64,000 nt of DNA from Asterochloris sp. CNOR1 (Eukaryota; Chlorophyta; Trebouxiophyceae; Trebouxiales; Trebouxiaceae). Below are positions 53,755-64,000 of this stretch, piece after piece; positions within the stretch are counted from its first letter, which is position 1, and each line of letters starts with the position of its first letter. Below the pieces are notes generated by a model. The model did not search any database. It saw nothing but the letters and a program-made list of their open reading frames with translations, and was not told the DNA's origin. The stretch lies in assembly GCA_963969365.1 (NCBI GenBank), contig OZ017751.1:1798001-1862000 (forward strand). The letters run 5' to 3'. The position numbers and the translations under genes were made by a program.

Positions 53755-56185
53755 ATGGAGCCCGAACACCACTCTGAGCATGAGCAGCATTCTGAAGGGT
53801 CCCTGGAGGATGATGATGTGTTCTTGGGGATGGAAGGTCAACTGGGTGAGGGAGATCTGGAGGTAGCAGACCTGAATGGACCAGAGGCAGGTGGGCATCG
53901 AGCCAGCAAGGGCTTGTGAACGAACAGTCTTCTCTAGTTCCTAACCAGATCGTTTGTATATTGCTGCTCACAACAAATGCATCTTCTAGCAGAGGGAGGG
54001 TACGACAGTGACTCAGAGCCTGATCCTGACAATGAGGACACCACCACACAGCAGGAGAATGTAGCAGACGACTCCTTGCACACCTTTGAGGGCCACACAG
54101 GTGTGTCTGCACGGACTGCCATGTTGATGACTGTGTGGTGCTCAGCACGGCCTGATATGCCTGCTTGCCATGTGCCCTGCAGATGCAGTGTTCTCTGTGG
54201 CCTGGAGTCCTGCGCACACAGACCTAGTGTGCACTGGCAGTGGCGATGACAGCGCCTACCTGTGGCGGGTAGGGCTTGATTGTCACCGGTGCTATCGCCC
54301 TGTGTATTGCGGCTTCCTGCTGCATGCATGCTCCAGCACGCACCTAAGATTGGCCTACCTGCCCGCTGCCTGCAGGTTGGCCAAGAACACCAGCACGACA
54401 GCAGCACACACCAGCTGCAGGGCCACACAGACACGGTGAGCACGGGCCTGCTTGCCTTGCTGAGGTTCGCACATGCAGCTCAGACTCAGCAAGCTGGCTG
54501 CAGGTGGCCTCTGTTTCGTTTAATGCCTCCGGCACACTGGTCGCAACAGGTGGCCTTGATGGTGAGCCCTGCAGGAGGACCAAGGCCTGCTTGTCATTGC
54601 TTGGGCTGGTCCAACATTGCTGTGTCCGCACTGTATGCTGTCTGCAGTGTGCCCCAACTCAGACGCCTCGCTGCAGGTCTGGTAAAGATATGGGAGAGCA
54701 GCACAGGGAGCCTCACAGGAACCCTGGAGGGCCCTGGTGACGCCATTGACTGGCTGCAGTGGCACCCCAAGGGCAACGTGCTGCTGGCAGGCTCTGAGGA
54801 CTTCTCTGCCTGGATGTGGAGTGCAGAGACTGGCATCATGATGCAGGTGCGGCCCTTGAGCTGTTGCCCTCCTGTGCTGTGCATGTACATTGCTGCTGAT
54901 GGGCAACATCGGGATGTTGCAGGTCCAGGCCCTGAGCAGATGCCTGCGTGTGTGTGCTCACCTTGCTACTGTGAGACATGGCCTGCAGACAGAGGGATCC
55001 ATTGCTTGGCTAGGTGCTCCCGTCAGCTGGCAAAATTGCTCTGCCTGTAACACCATGCGGCTCTGTGCTGTGGACGCTGCAGCTGACGTCAGGCCCATCT
55101 GCTGCTCACCGCAGTGCTTTGTGGGCCACACAGGGGCTGTGCGCTGTGGAGCCTTCACGCCAGACGGCAAGGCCGTCGTGACGGGGGGAGGCGCAGGCGA
55201 TGCCTCGCTGAAGGTGTGGGATCCCAAGACTGGGGCATGCGGCACCACACTTCAGGGGCATGGCTTCCATGAGGCAGGTGGGCCTGGGTAGCCCTTGCAG
55301 CTGACAGCCTGACAGTGTGTGAGGCATCTCAATCAGGTACCATTTCGAGTTGCTCGCTGCCCGCTGATGACATCTGTACAGATGTGATGCAAAGCACTTG
55401 CATGTGGCTGCTGTGCTGAGTCCCCGCCTGGCTGGTCTGCAATTTGTGCCGCCCTGCTGACTTGCTGCAGTGTATGTGCAGGCTTGACCTGCCTTGCAAT
55501 CAGTGCTGACAGCTCCATCGCCATCACTGGGAGTGAGGATCACACCGCCAGGATAAGCAATATACAGTCGGGGCGTATCTTGGGGACTCTCACAGGTGAC
55601 ACACGGAGGCGCTGCTGTTCTCTCACAAGCAGTCCTGCTGCTTTCCTTTCAGAGCCTCAGCAGGCTTGTGCTGCGCAGGGCACCAGGACTCAGTGGAGGC
55701 TGTGGCGCTCTCCAGTGTGCTGCCCCTGTCTGCCACTGGCAGCATAGACGGCAAGCTGATGATTTGGGACAATGCCAGCCTCTCTGTCAGAGGGACATGT
55801 CCTCACCCTGAGGTAAGCCCTGACTGAAGCGCACCCTCTGCTGCTGCTTGGCACTTGCTGCTCTGGCAGATTGAGATCGTCCATGCCCTGGTTGTGCAGG
55901 CTGTGGTGGACGTCAGATGCCATCCCACCAAGGCGCTGGTCTTCACAGCTTGCCTGGATGGTGCTGTACGCTGCTGGGACCTGCGAACAGGTGGGTGGTT
56001 TACCAAGGACAGCACTTCCTGTGTGCTGGTGCAGATTATGACTGCAGAGCTGCAAACCTGCAGGTGTGTGCCTGGCAACCAGAACAGGGCACACACAGGG
56101 AGTACAGAGCATTGCTCTGAGTCCTGATGGCCACATGGTCATTTCTGGCTCAGACGACAGAAGTGTTAGGATCTTCAACTTTTAA
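53755..56185 (+). CDS. AAMP: WD40-repeat protein, AAMP/Sqt1 family
   Basis: Seven-bladed WD40 protein related to human AAMP and yeast Sqt1, the latter a chaperone of ribosomal protein uL16 in the cytosol. Exons: 53755-53890, 53990-54100, 54183-54268, 54376-54435, 54504-54561, 54677-54846, 55115-55277, 55482-55595, 55679-55812, 55870-55990, 56088-56185. All phases agree, giving 416 aa, the family's length. The N-terminal 70 residues are acidic (EDDDVFLGMEGQLGEGDLEV, DSDSEPDPDNED), as in AAMP. Blades are visible as VFSVAWSPAHTDLVCTGSGDD, VSFNASGTLVATGGLDG, IDWLQWHPKGNVLLAGSEDF, GAVRCGAFTPDGKAVVTGGG, LTCLAISADSSIAITGSEDH, VEAVALSSVLPLSATGSIDG, VVDVRCHPTKALVFTACLDG and SIALSPDGHMVISGSDDRSV; the stop follows FNF. 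The start is the first in-frame ATG of the acidic exon. Exact acceptors at 55869 or 55899 are alternatives. Intron 6 contains a copy of the exon 6 end. A TGTAA at 56629 could be the polyadenylation signal. Confidence 0.92.
54900..54938 (+). repeat. Decayed copy of the AAMP exon-6 end and donor in intron 6
   Basis: GGCAACATCGGGATGTTGCA with GGTCCAGGCCCTGAGC matches the true junction at 54832-54863 (GGCATCATGATGCA with GGTGCGGCCCTTGAGC) with small gaps, in the same orientation. Confidence 0.5.
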
Positions 56186-56835
56186 CATCAGAGAACGTAG
56201 TCATGAAAGCCTCCTTCTTCAAGGGGGCCCTGAGGAAAAGACAGCAAAGGTTCCAGGAGCATCAGCAGAGCTGCACCAGGCCTTGCGCCCTGGACTGCTG
56301 CCTCTGCTGCACGTGGCCAAGCCTGGTTGTGGCTGCATGCAGCCTTTGCCACGAACTGCTGGGGCCTCTCAGCTGCCCCAGGAGCTTTCATGCGCTGGTC
56401 CTCACTAGCTTTGGACAGCATCTCATAGCAAATAACTGAACACTTCCATTCCACGCATGTATTGTCCAGAGCCGATGCTCACCTACCGGGAAGTCAAGCT
56501 GCAATGCCACCATGACCTTGCTGTTATCTCTTTGAATGGTGTTGCAGCAGCATGAAGGGAAGCGTCAAGGCTCAGAGAGGAAATGGACTCAAAGGCTTGT
56601 AGTATAATGTATGACTAAAACAGGTTTGTGTAATCGCAGTGCCTTTGTCCTGGTGTGCACCCACTGGTGGTTGCGCAGCTCCATCGACCATGCAGAAAAA
56701 TCATCCTTTCAGATCAGGTTGTGCACTGGGGATCGGACGTCTGAGTCAAATTAGAGGGAGAGGGACCTAGCTGGAATTTTTGGCAGCTGATCTCCAGCCT
56801 AAGGGGTCTTCAGCAGTACAGGGAGGCCTGACACC
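56186..56835. other. Intergenic region between AAMP and the large orphan gene
   Basis: 650 bases with no supported gene; both flanking genes run left to right. The left part should be the AAMP 3' untranslated region up to the TGTAA at 56629-56633, the usual green-algal polyadenylation word. The right part is the upstream region of the orphan gene. Frames here are short and unsupported. Confidence 0.5.
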
Positions 56836-59800
56836 ATGCGCCACCTTGCCTGCTGCTTCTGGCTGGCACCTGAGCCCAAGCGCATCAGCCTGGACATGCT
56901 GCCAGGTGTGCACTGCAATACATGAGCTGTTCTGGTTAAACGTCCCGCTAGCGTGCGCTGTGCCAGCTGCCCAATGGGGACAGTAGTGCTGACTTGCCAC
57001 CAATGCCCTTCGCTCACAGAGCTGCTTTGCCCTGCAGCACCAGTGCCCGTGGACCCCTTTGTGGGCTATGAGAGGCATGAGCTGACAGCCTCCAGGCTGG
57101 TCATGGGCCAGGAGGCTCTCACCAAGCTGGGGCCCAGTGTGCAGTGGCGATGCAACACTGACGAGGACGCTGTGCCTGTGGTCTGTCCCCCACCCACTGA
57201 GCACAGGCTGCCATGGAGTGGGGAGGCGCTGCACCCACCCAATGCCTTGACGACGACAATCTACGACTCTCTTGGTAGGCGCAGCAGTCTGTGGTTGGCC
57301 AATGGCTGGCTGGCCCCGAAAGCTGGGCATGGCGCCAATGATCACACAAGAGCCCCACCTTGCTTCAGTGCTGAGCATACCAATGCACAATTGATGCCTG
57401 CTCCAGGTACCAGTCTCTGGGTGTTGAACCCAGCCATTGAGAGTCTCTGAGCCGATGACTTTGTTACCCAGCTCACCCATGGAATGCAAGCCAGCCTCCC
57501 AAATTGCAGTCTGCAACAGACAAGCGTCTCTGCATGCCTTCTGGGGCTGCAGCGCTTGCCACCTGCTGCAGGTACAGTGGAACATTGAAGGCCCTGAATT
57601 GACTAGTCAACCTGTGGCTGCTGCCCTGCGACAGGCGCTTTGCTCGCCTGTAGGGCAGCGAATGGACAGCATTTAGCTTCCCTGCACCAGGTGCAGACAA
57701 CCTCGGTGTCTTGCAGTTGCCAGCAGCCTGAGCCAGGAACCGGCTTGCCTGCAGGGCAGCGCATGGAGAAGCAGTACAACCCTTTGCAGAACCTGCAGAC
57801 CACCACCACACTGGACTCTCGCCTAACATCAGACCAGAACGACTACCCCATGCGGCGCCTGTCTGAGGTGCCTGTGCTGCACAGCCAGGGCCAGGCATCT
57901 GACAGCCCAGCAGGTGCACTGGCTTGCACCATGCCATGGCTGGAAGCTCTGGGGTTCTCCAAGCTGCTGCCTTCATACTATGGCATTGCCGCTGGCAGGA
58001 TGGGCATGAGGGGTTTACAGACCAACAGACATCTGCGGCACATGGGACCCCGGCAAGTGCCTGCAATTCAACCTGTAGTGTGGCCAGTCTTCACCAGCCT
58101 GCTGCTCTGCAAGAAGCCTGCGCCGCTGCCAGGCGGTTTGTTCCAATCCGCTCAACACACTGTGCTGCAGGGTCACCAGTGGCAGCAGGGCAGGAGGGGC
58201 AGGCACTAGGAGGGGCTGCACAGCAGTTGGGCAGCAGCAGCAGCCATGCTGCTGAGGGTCTGGAGGGGCCTGATGCACAGCAGCATGGTGCAAGCCCTTG
58301 TGCAGATGCAAGGCAGTTGAAGAAATCCCTGGCAATGCCAGCTCTCTGTAAAGAGCTGCTGCATACTGCTGCGGTTGCTGAGCCTGCTGTCATCAGCAAG
58401 TCAGAGGCAGCAGATTGCCTGATGGCGGCTTTGCCCCGCAGCAGGTCCACTGCAGCAGCAGGCTGGACTGAATACCAGCCAAGTCGAGAGGCTCTCAGTT
58501 ACAGGGACAGGAGTGCGACAGCTGCCTGTCCTGGCGGGCTTCAGAGGCACCGCGCAGGCAGCGATGCGCTCTCTGAAGCTGCCCGTGGATCCAAGGCCGC
58601 TGCTGCCAGGCACAGTGCTGTGCAGCAGCACAGGCAGCAGCAGGACCAGGGAACATCAGGTCCTGCTGCTGCCAATGCTGCCCCAAACAGTGTGAGCGCG
58701 CCAGAGCACACTTCCACTTCTCAAGCCAGCAGGTCCTTTGTCGGGGTCTTACGGGGGCTGGCAGGCAGCTGGGGCAGGCACAGCGGGAGTCATGCCCCTG
58801 CAGATGATGGCGGTGGCCCAGCAGAGGACCCTAGGACTCCAGAAATGCCAGCCGGTGAGCCCAGGGCCTCTGCACCACAGACGCGGTCCATTGATTGCAG
58901 TCTTTGGGGTCATAATCGTTAAAAGGGCTGGCAGTGTCACAGCAGCTCCTTCTGGCTGCAGAAGCCATGCTGACTGCCAAGCAGGCCCCTTTCAAGTCGG
59001 CAGTGCAGGAGAGGGGAGATGGGAGTGGATCCTGCTCATTGGCTTCCTCGCTTTGTTTTGCAGGAGCTGCCCTGGCCGCACAGCAGCCCCTGACAGGCAC
59101 AACTGCCCTGCTGGCTTGGCCATCCCAGCTTGGGTGTGAGCAGCTGGCTCTTCAGCCTGAAGGCAGCTCACAAATACAGGTGACTGGAGCTGAGCAGGCG
59201 GCTGCTGGGCCCAGCAGGGACGCTGCCAGGCAGCCAGACCTTGTGGGCGCCAACCCCAGGCTGTCATCTGGCAGCAGCACCAGCAGTGGCAATGGGGGCA
59301 CCATCAGTATCAGCACGGCAGGCCTGAGGTGAGGCCAGGCATACAATGGATGCTGCAGCAGCTGTGAGCGGAAGGGATTTATCACTCCTTCTGAAGCAGT
59401 AGGAGATGCCGGTGGGCTGCCTGCCTAAGCCTGCCCTTGTGGCAGCAGCCTGTGTAGGTGCACCTTCAAAGGCTCCGTTCGTGTTTTGATTGCATCAGGG
59501 GTTGCCCAGCATCGACAACAGGCATATTGTTTTCTGCCATTCATGAGAGTGGGTGGAGCCAGGGCTGCTCGGGGGGTGCTCACTCTGTGCTGCTTTCCCT
59601 GCCAGCGTTGGGTGGCCACAGCAGCCTTTGCGCCTGCAGGAGGATGAGCAGCGGTGTCCTGAGCAGCACTAGTCCAGGCTCTTCCTTCACTCGAGGCTGT
59701 TCCTGGGGCAACAGCCCAGTGTTCGAGCCAGACGAGGTGCAACCTGCACCTGGGAGCAGCAGCAGCCACTCAAATGCTTGCCAGCATGCCAGCCCTCTAG

Positions 59801-62800
59801 GCAGCAGCATTGGGGCCATGGCCAAGCAGCAGAGCACAGGGCCACGCTTCAGTTTAGAGGCAGCCCAAGAGCATGCTGCCAGGGCAGAAGCTGGCGCAGG
59901 GGGTGCCAAGGGTGCACCGAGCGTGGACCCCATCACTCCCCCTCCAGGCGCATCTTGGCAGCTGGGCAGACGTAGCAGCAGCTTCACAACGCCTGAGCTG
60001 CTAGGATGCTCTGCCACAAGGTAGTGCAGAAGCTGCTGCATCTGCATGACACCTTCAGCACCTGCTTGCTTGGCTCCAGTTGAAAGGATGGCAGGTTGCT
60101 TCGGAGGGACAGCAGGGTGCAATCAGCTGAAGAGCAAACTGCTTGGCCTGCACAGTGGGCTTTGGCTCTGGGCTGGTCAGGGTACAGCAGGCCCGACAAG
60201 ACTGCCCACCTGTGCAGGTGTGCCTTCCCTGAGGCGGATGAGTCATCCGTGCCAGAAACTGGACGCCTGGGTGGCAGTGAAACCATCAGGAACGGCCAGA
60301 GGGGCGCTGTGGCTGCTGCTGAAGCGATTGATAATGCCAGCCAGCTTAGCCCCGCTCATGAAGCTTGCCCTGGGCCGGTGCAGCATCAGATGCCTGCAGC
60401 TCATGGCGCATCCAGCGCGGAGGAAGCGTCCATGGCAGCAGCACAACATCCAGTCTCTGTAGGCGGTGAAGGGCAGGACTCAGCCCTGCACGCTGCTGCG
60501 CCGCCACCAGGAAGCGGCCTGCAGGAGCGCCAGCATTCTGCTGACAAGGCTCAGCTACAAACAGGTGCTCCTTCAGGGGACTCCCAGGTGCCAGAGGTCC
60601 TGTCTGACAGCAGCAGTGCAGAGGCAGACTCGCCCCCTCTGGCTGGGGAGAGCCCAGCCCTGGCCGCTGCCAGACAGAGGCCCCCAGTGAGATCAATTGC
60701 GGCCTGCCTGGACAAGCAGCTGGCAGCTGCAAGCAATGCTGCAGCAGGCAAACCCCTTGCAGAGCCTCAGGTGGAGGCTCTGACCCAGGCTGTACACAGC
60801 GTATCGCCAGCAGCATCACCAGCTAAAGCAGGGGAGCAGCCTGCTCCTGTGCAGCAAGCAGCTGCCTTGGAAGAGGTGGGCCAAGCAGAGGCTCATGTGC
60901 AGCAAGCAGGGGCCGCTGAGCAGCTGCCTGGGCTGAGCAGGCAGCCTGGTGGAGACCAGCAAGGCGATAGGGCGCTGCAGCAGCGCTCTGCGAGCGTTGC
61001 ACCTGCACCTCCTGCCATTGGAGGTGAGCGGTGCTTTGGTGGGAGTTGAACCCTATCGAATTCAGCCTGGCAGCTGAGTTCATGCTCAGCGTCATGGACA
61101 GCGGGCCTGTGGAGGGACTCAAAGGAGTCAGTCCTGTCAGCAGCATCTGCATGCGGGTTTGTGAGACCTCTCAAGTGCATGGGCTTGACAACTGATTGCT
61201 TTGTGGCCATGTATCTCACAGCAGGTTCAGATTCATCTGCAGGCGAGACAAAGGCCCTGCTACCTGGGGCAGGGCGCTCGCTTGGCATCTCCAGGTCTTC
61301 GGTGTCCCAGCCAAATCTGATGGGGCACGTACGGTCCGCCGCCACTGGTGCGGCTCTTACCGCCTCCACTAGACTTGTACCATGGTGCCAGGCCTGCTAC
61401 CTCCCATACTTTGAGTTGCCCTGCTGCAACTAATGCATGCACCTTGGGTCACCATGCGCACTATGATAAATTCTAGAGCTGATGATGGATGGCGCCTCTG
61501 GTCACTCCTGCAGGGGCCAAGAAGGGAGGGAGGACGCCTCGGAGAGTGCCAGGCATTGACCGGGCTCAGCCTCAGCCCAGCTTGGATGACTTGGCCAGCT
61601 GGCTTGACAGCAGGCTGGCAGAGGCCAAGGGCAGGCTGAACGGTGGGTGCCAATGCGCAGTTCGTGTGAAGGCAAATGCCTTACTGCATTGCTGCAGCAT
61701 GTGGGAGAGCTGACTGTTGCTGCTGGCAGCAGAATGGGTTGGTCTGCAGGGGCAAACCCTGCTCCTGGGCTGGCAAAGCATGCCTCACTCAACCACATGC
61801 TGCTTTTGCAGGCAAGGCCGCAGCGGGAAGCGTAACAAAGCCGCAGCTCCCTGCGCAGCTGCCAGAGCAGGTGGTCGCCTCACCACCGGCGGCAGGCTTG
61901 GTCGCCAGGGCAGCCAGCACGTCACACCTGGCAGGGGCGCGCAGGCCGCCGCTGGCGCCGCCAGCCCCCGGGAAGGCAAGGTGAGGCTGCAGCACCCTGC
62001 AGGCACCAGCGGCTGCGATGGCAGGAAAGAGGGTGCAGGAACATCGTCCGGGGTGAGGCTGCTGTATCTGCATCCAAAGGATCAGGCAGGCGTCCAATTG
62101 CAGGCGAGTGGACATCCAGCACACTTGGGCTGTACAAGCCCTCGCTGCCTGGCAGCCTGCACGCTGCTGTCCAGAAACCCAGCACATGCTGCGCACTGCC
62201 TGCAGGGCACCCCTTCGGCCCGATCATGGCGCAGTGGCAGCTGGCCAGCCGGGGAGGAACGTCACAGCAATGGCCCGCACAGTGGCGCGGGCCATCCCCA
62301 GCAGCAAGCTGGCAGCCTCCCAGCAGACAGTTGCGCTGGCCAGCCAGGCTGAGATGAGCCTGAACGACATGATGACATGGCTCAACACGCAGCTGGGCGA
62401 CAGGAGCGCGCCGCCGCCGCACAAGGACAGGTGAGAAAACATGCTTTGCTGGGTGGCATGAGACTTGAGCTGAGGGCTTGAAAGGCGGGCTGACTGCGCT
62501 TCAGGGACCGACCGGCCTGAACGTTCAGCATGTTGCAACCCTGCTGCACCAGGGCCAGCTGCAGCCTGAGTGCCTTGCTGAACTCTGCAACAGGCATGCA
62601 TGCCCAGCGCCAGGGCCCCTTCCATCCTGCAGGCGCAGATCTCATTTGGCAGCCCCAAGCTCCCCACAACGGGATGGGCCTGCTCGGTCATTCTCCCAGG
62701 AACAAAGTTTACCAACACTTCGGCCCTCCACCCCTGACTCAGGCAGACCTGAGGCACAGGCGGCAGCGGGAGCCACTACCGTGCAGCATGCCGCAGCAGG

Positions 62801-63339
62801 TGCCAAGGCTCCATCTAGCTCAGATGTGAGCGGCTTGAGGCTGGTCCTGCCCAGGCGACCAGCAACAGGGTTGGCAGTGGAGGCAGATGTGGCTGAGGGG
62901 CTCCCCGAGAAGGACAGCTCCGCCGCAACAGGTGCACAGGGGCTGGTTGCAGAGGCGGGCTTGCAGAGGCAGGCAGGGCCTCCTTTGCAAAAGTGGGCAG
63001 CCGTAGGAGCCAGTCACCAGTCACCAGTGGTGCCCCAAGCGGCACCCTGCACTGGCGCTGCCCTGAAAGTTGTGCCCGCAGCAGAGGGAAGCCTCCCCAG
63101 TGCTGCTGATCTGCTCCAGTCTCTGGATGCTATGCTGGCCAGCAGGGGCAAGCGGAAGTCAACGCCCAGGAGAGGTCCACCAGGTCCCAGCAAGGTGAGG
63201 ACACTGGGTGCTACAGACCATTACAGTTCGACTGCCTGCGCATACCGCACATCAAGGCATTGCCCTGACAAGACTTTCTGTTTTGCAGGCGCCCACTGCC
63301 TGTTCTCCATTGACCCACCGTCACCACCCTTCACAATGA
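56836..63339 (+). CDS. Large low-complexity protein of unknown function, 1286 aa
   Basis: Thirteen exons chain in phase without a conflict: 56836-56905, 57038-57274, 57755-57913, 58171-58854, 59064-59328, 59640-60020, 60218-61023, 61225-61347, 61514-61642, 61812-61980, 62206-62430, 62633-63194, 63289-63339. The first about 155 residues look folded and conserved in style: VPVDPFVGYERHELTASRLV, LTKLGPSVQWRCNTDEDAVP, then MEKQYNPLQNLQ and NDYPMRRLSEVP. The remaining about 1100 residues are Ala/Ser/Gln/Gly-rich and probably disordered. Within them a short helical motif recurs three times near exon ends: SLDDLASWLDSRLAEAKG, SLNDMMTWLNTQLGDR, SAADLLQSLDAMLASRGKRK. A further ISRSSVSQPNLMGHV could be a phosphosite cluster. 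I recognise no enzyme domain, signal peptide or membrane segment. The composition suits a scaffold that recruits partners through the repeated helix; this is inference. The start follows an unremarkable context and an upstream start is possible. Confidence 0.8.
57641..57703 (+). repeat. Copy of the exon-3 acceptor and exon start of the orphan gene, in intron 2
   Basis: GCTCGCCTGTAGGGCAGCGA onward matches the true junction at 57743 (GCTTGCCTGCAGGGCAGCGC onward) over about 60 bases, to CAGGTGCAGACAACC / AACCTGCAGACCACC. The copy keeps a TAG acceptor, but its frame closes after a few codons. Confidence 0.85.
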
Positions 63340-64000
63340 AGTCGCTGTTCCATAGCATAGCTGCTAAATGCTTTGTTTACCGCTCAAAAGCGGCAACAAG
63401 CCCTCAGGCCATTTAGGGTTCTACCGCAGCGCTGAATGCTGTGATCATCTGCTGCGGACACGGCCTACCCTGCCGGCTAGCGCCTGCAAAAGCAGGCCGT
63501 GCACTTTGTCAGACAGAAAAACGTTCATTGCAGCAACCGCTGCCCATAAGTTTTGGCACAGCGCAGGGGAGTCCGTGGGGCAGGGGCACTCCCCCGAGGA
63601 CACAAGCTCACGGCTGGCACAGTGGCGCTACGCACTTCAGCTGAGGCAGTTGTGGAATGTGGCCTCTCACTCCCGCTGGGGGAGAGGCTTGAAAGGTCAG
63701 CTTCAGAGTAGGCTGCACATGCTGTTGCTGGCCCTTATCAAGTTACCATGTGCATTCACACCTGAATTTGGCCACATCATGGGCTCATGCTGGTGTCCAG
63801 CTTTGCCTGTGGAATCAACTTGCAGGATGTGAAGCATAGGGTAGCTTTTGTGGATGCTGTGCCTGGAGATGAGCTTCACTGTTCATGCGCATTTCTCATG
63901 CTGACGACAGGCTGCATCTCATACAGCATGTCATACTTGAGGAACAGGGCTTAGGGCCCGAGCAGCCCATTACCTGCTCCCTGGCAGACACTTCAGCAGG
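63340..64000. other. Right end of window, no supported gene
   Basis: It should begin with the 3' untranslated region of the orphan gene. A 154-codon + frame (63368-63832) is open, but its composition (Cys, His, Trp, Arg) and the absence of any domain or splice partners make it a likely chance frame. An exon of a gene beyond the window cannot be excluded. Confidence 0.45.

Noticed and set aside
56767-57585. 272-codon - strand frame opposite the first exons of the orphan gene
   Set aside because: The + strand has a phase-consistent exon chain there; the - frame has no domain and is rich in Cys, Trp and His.
1-64000. CRISPR arrays, bacterial operons, ribosome binding sites, rRNA genes
   Set aside because: The sequence is eukaryotic nuclear DNA with spliceosomal introns; no regular spacer-repeat array, Shine-Dalgarno pattern or rRNA core sequence was seen.

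Overview
The window looks like nuclear DNA of a green alga, probably a trebouxiophyte-type chlorophyte. Protein-coding genes sit on both strands and are cut into 5 to 16 short exons by introns of about 100-600 bases, almost all GT-AG and most ending in CTGCAG. The gene set is that of the green lineage: a plant KEA4/5/6-type potassium/proton antiporter, an SnRK2 kinase, a plant-type telomere-repeat-binding factor (Myb plus linker-histone domain) and a bacterial-type ribosomal protein L18 with an apparent plastid transit peptide. The lineage call is inferred from gene content and intron style; no marker names the species.

Layout. 1-827: 3' end of an unidentified Ser-rich gene (+). 1023-6764: KEA antiporter (+). 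7131-10797: SnRK2 kinase (-), tail to tail with KEA. 10.8-25.4 kb: a gene-poor accessory block holding an unclassified locus interleaved with two copies of a tandem-repeat block (12.9-16.2 kb), a Crypton-like tyrosine recombinase (-, 16.4-19.4 kb), a Crinkler/RHS-type NTPase-nuclease gene (+, 20.1-23.1 kb) and a 5'-truncated LINE flanked by a 12-bp direct repeat (-, 23.8-25.2 kb). 25.4-29.7 kb: IWS1/Spn1 (+). 29.8-36.2 kb: chaperonin CCT1 (-). 37.0-44.7 kb: APC4 (+). 45.7-50.4 kb: TRB telomere factor (-). 50.9-52.4 kb: small coiled-coil protein (+). 52.7-53.7 kb: plastid L18 (-). 53.8-56.2 kb: AAMP/Sqt1-like WD40 protein (+). 56.8-63.3 kb: large unrecognised low-complexity protein (+). The last 660 bases hold nothing I can support.

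For nine genes I chained complete exon sets whose splice phases agree from start to stop: KEA 728 aa, SnRK2 332, IWS1 455, CCT1 548, TRB 408, coiled-coil protein 235, L18 172, AAMP 416, large orphan 1286. APC4 is secure in identity but several of its exons are not settled. The genes are core housekeeping functions (transcription elongation, protein folding, cell cycle, telomere/chromatin, plastid and cytosolic ribosomes) and do not form one pathway. Three head-to-head pairs (CCT1/APC4, TRB/coiled-coil, L18/AAMP) probably share bidirectional promoters.

The most unusual pattern is spread over six genes: introns repeatedly carry decayed copies of the neighbouring exon edge together with its splice site. 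This suggests that introns here grow by tandem duplication of exon-intron junctions, in a few places leaving usable alternative splice sites.
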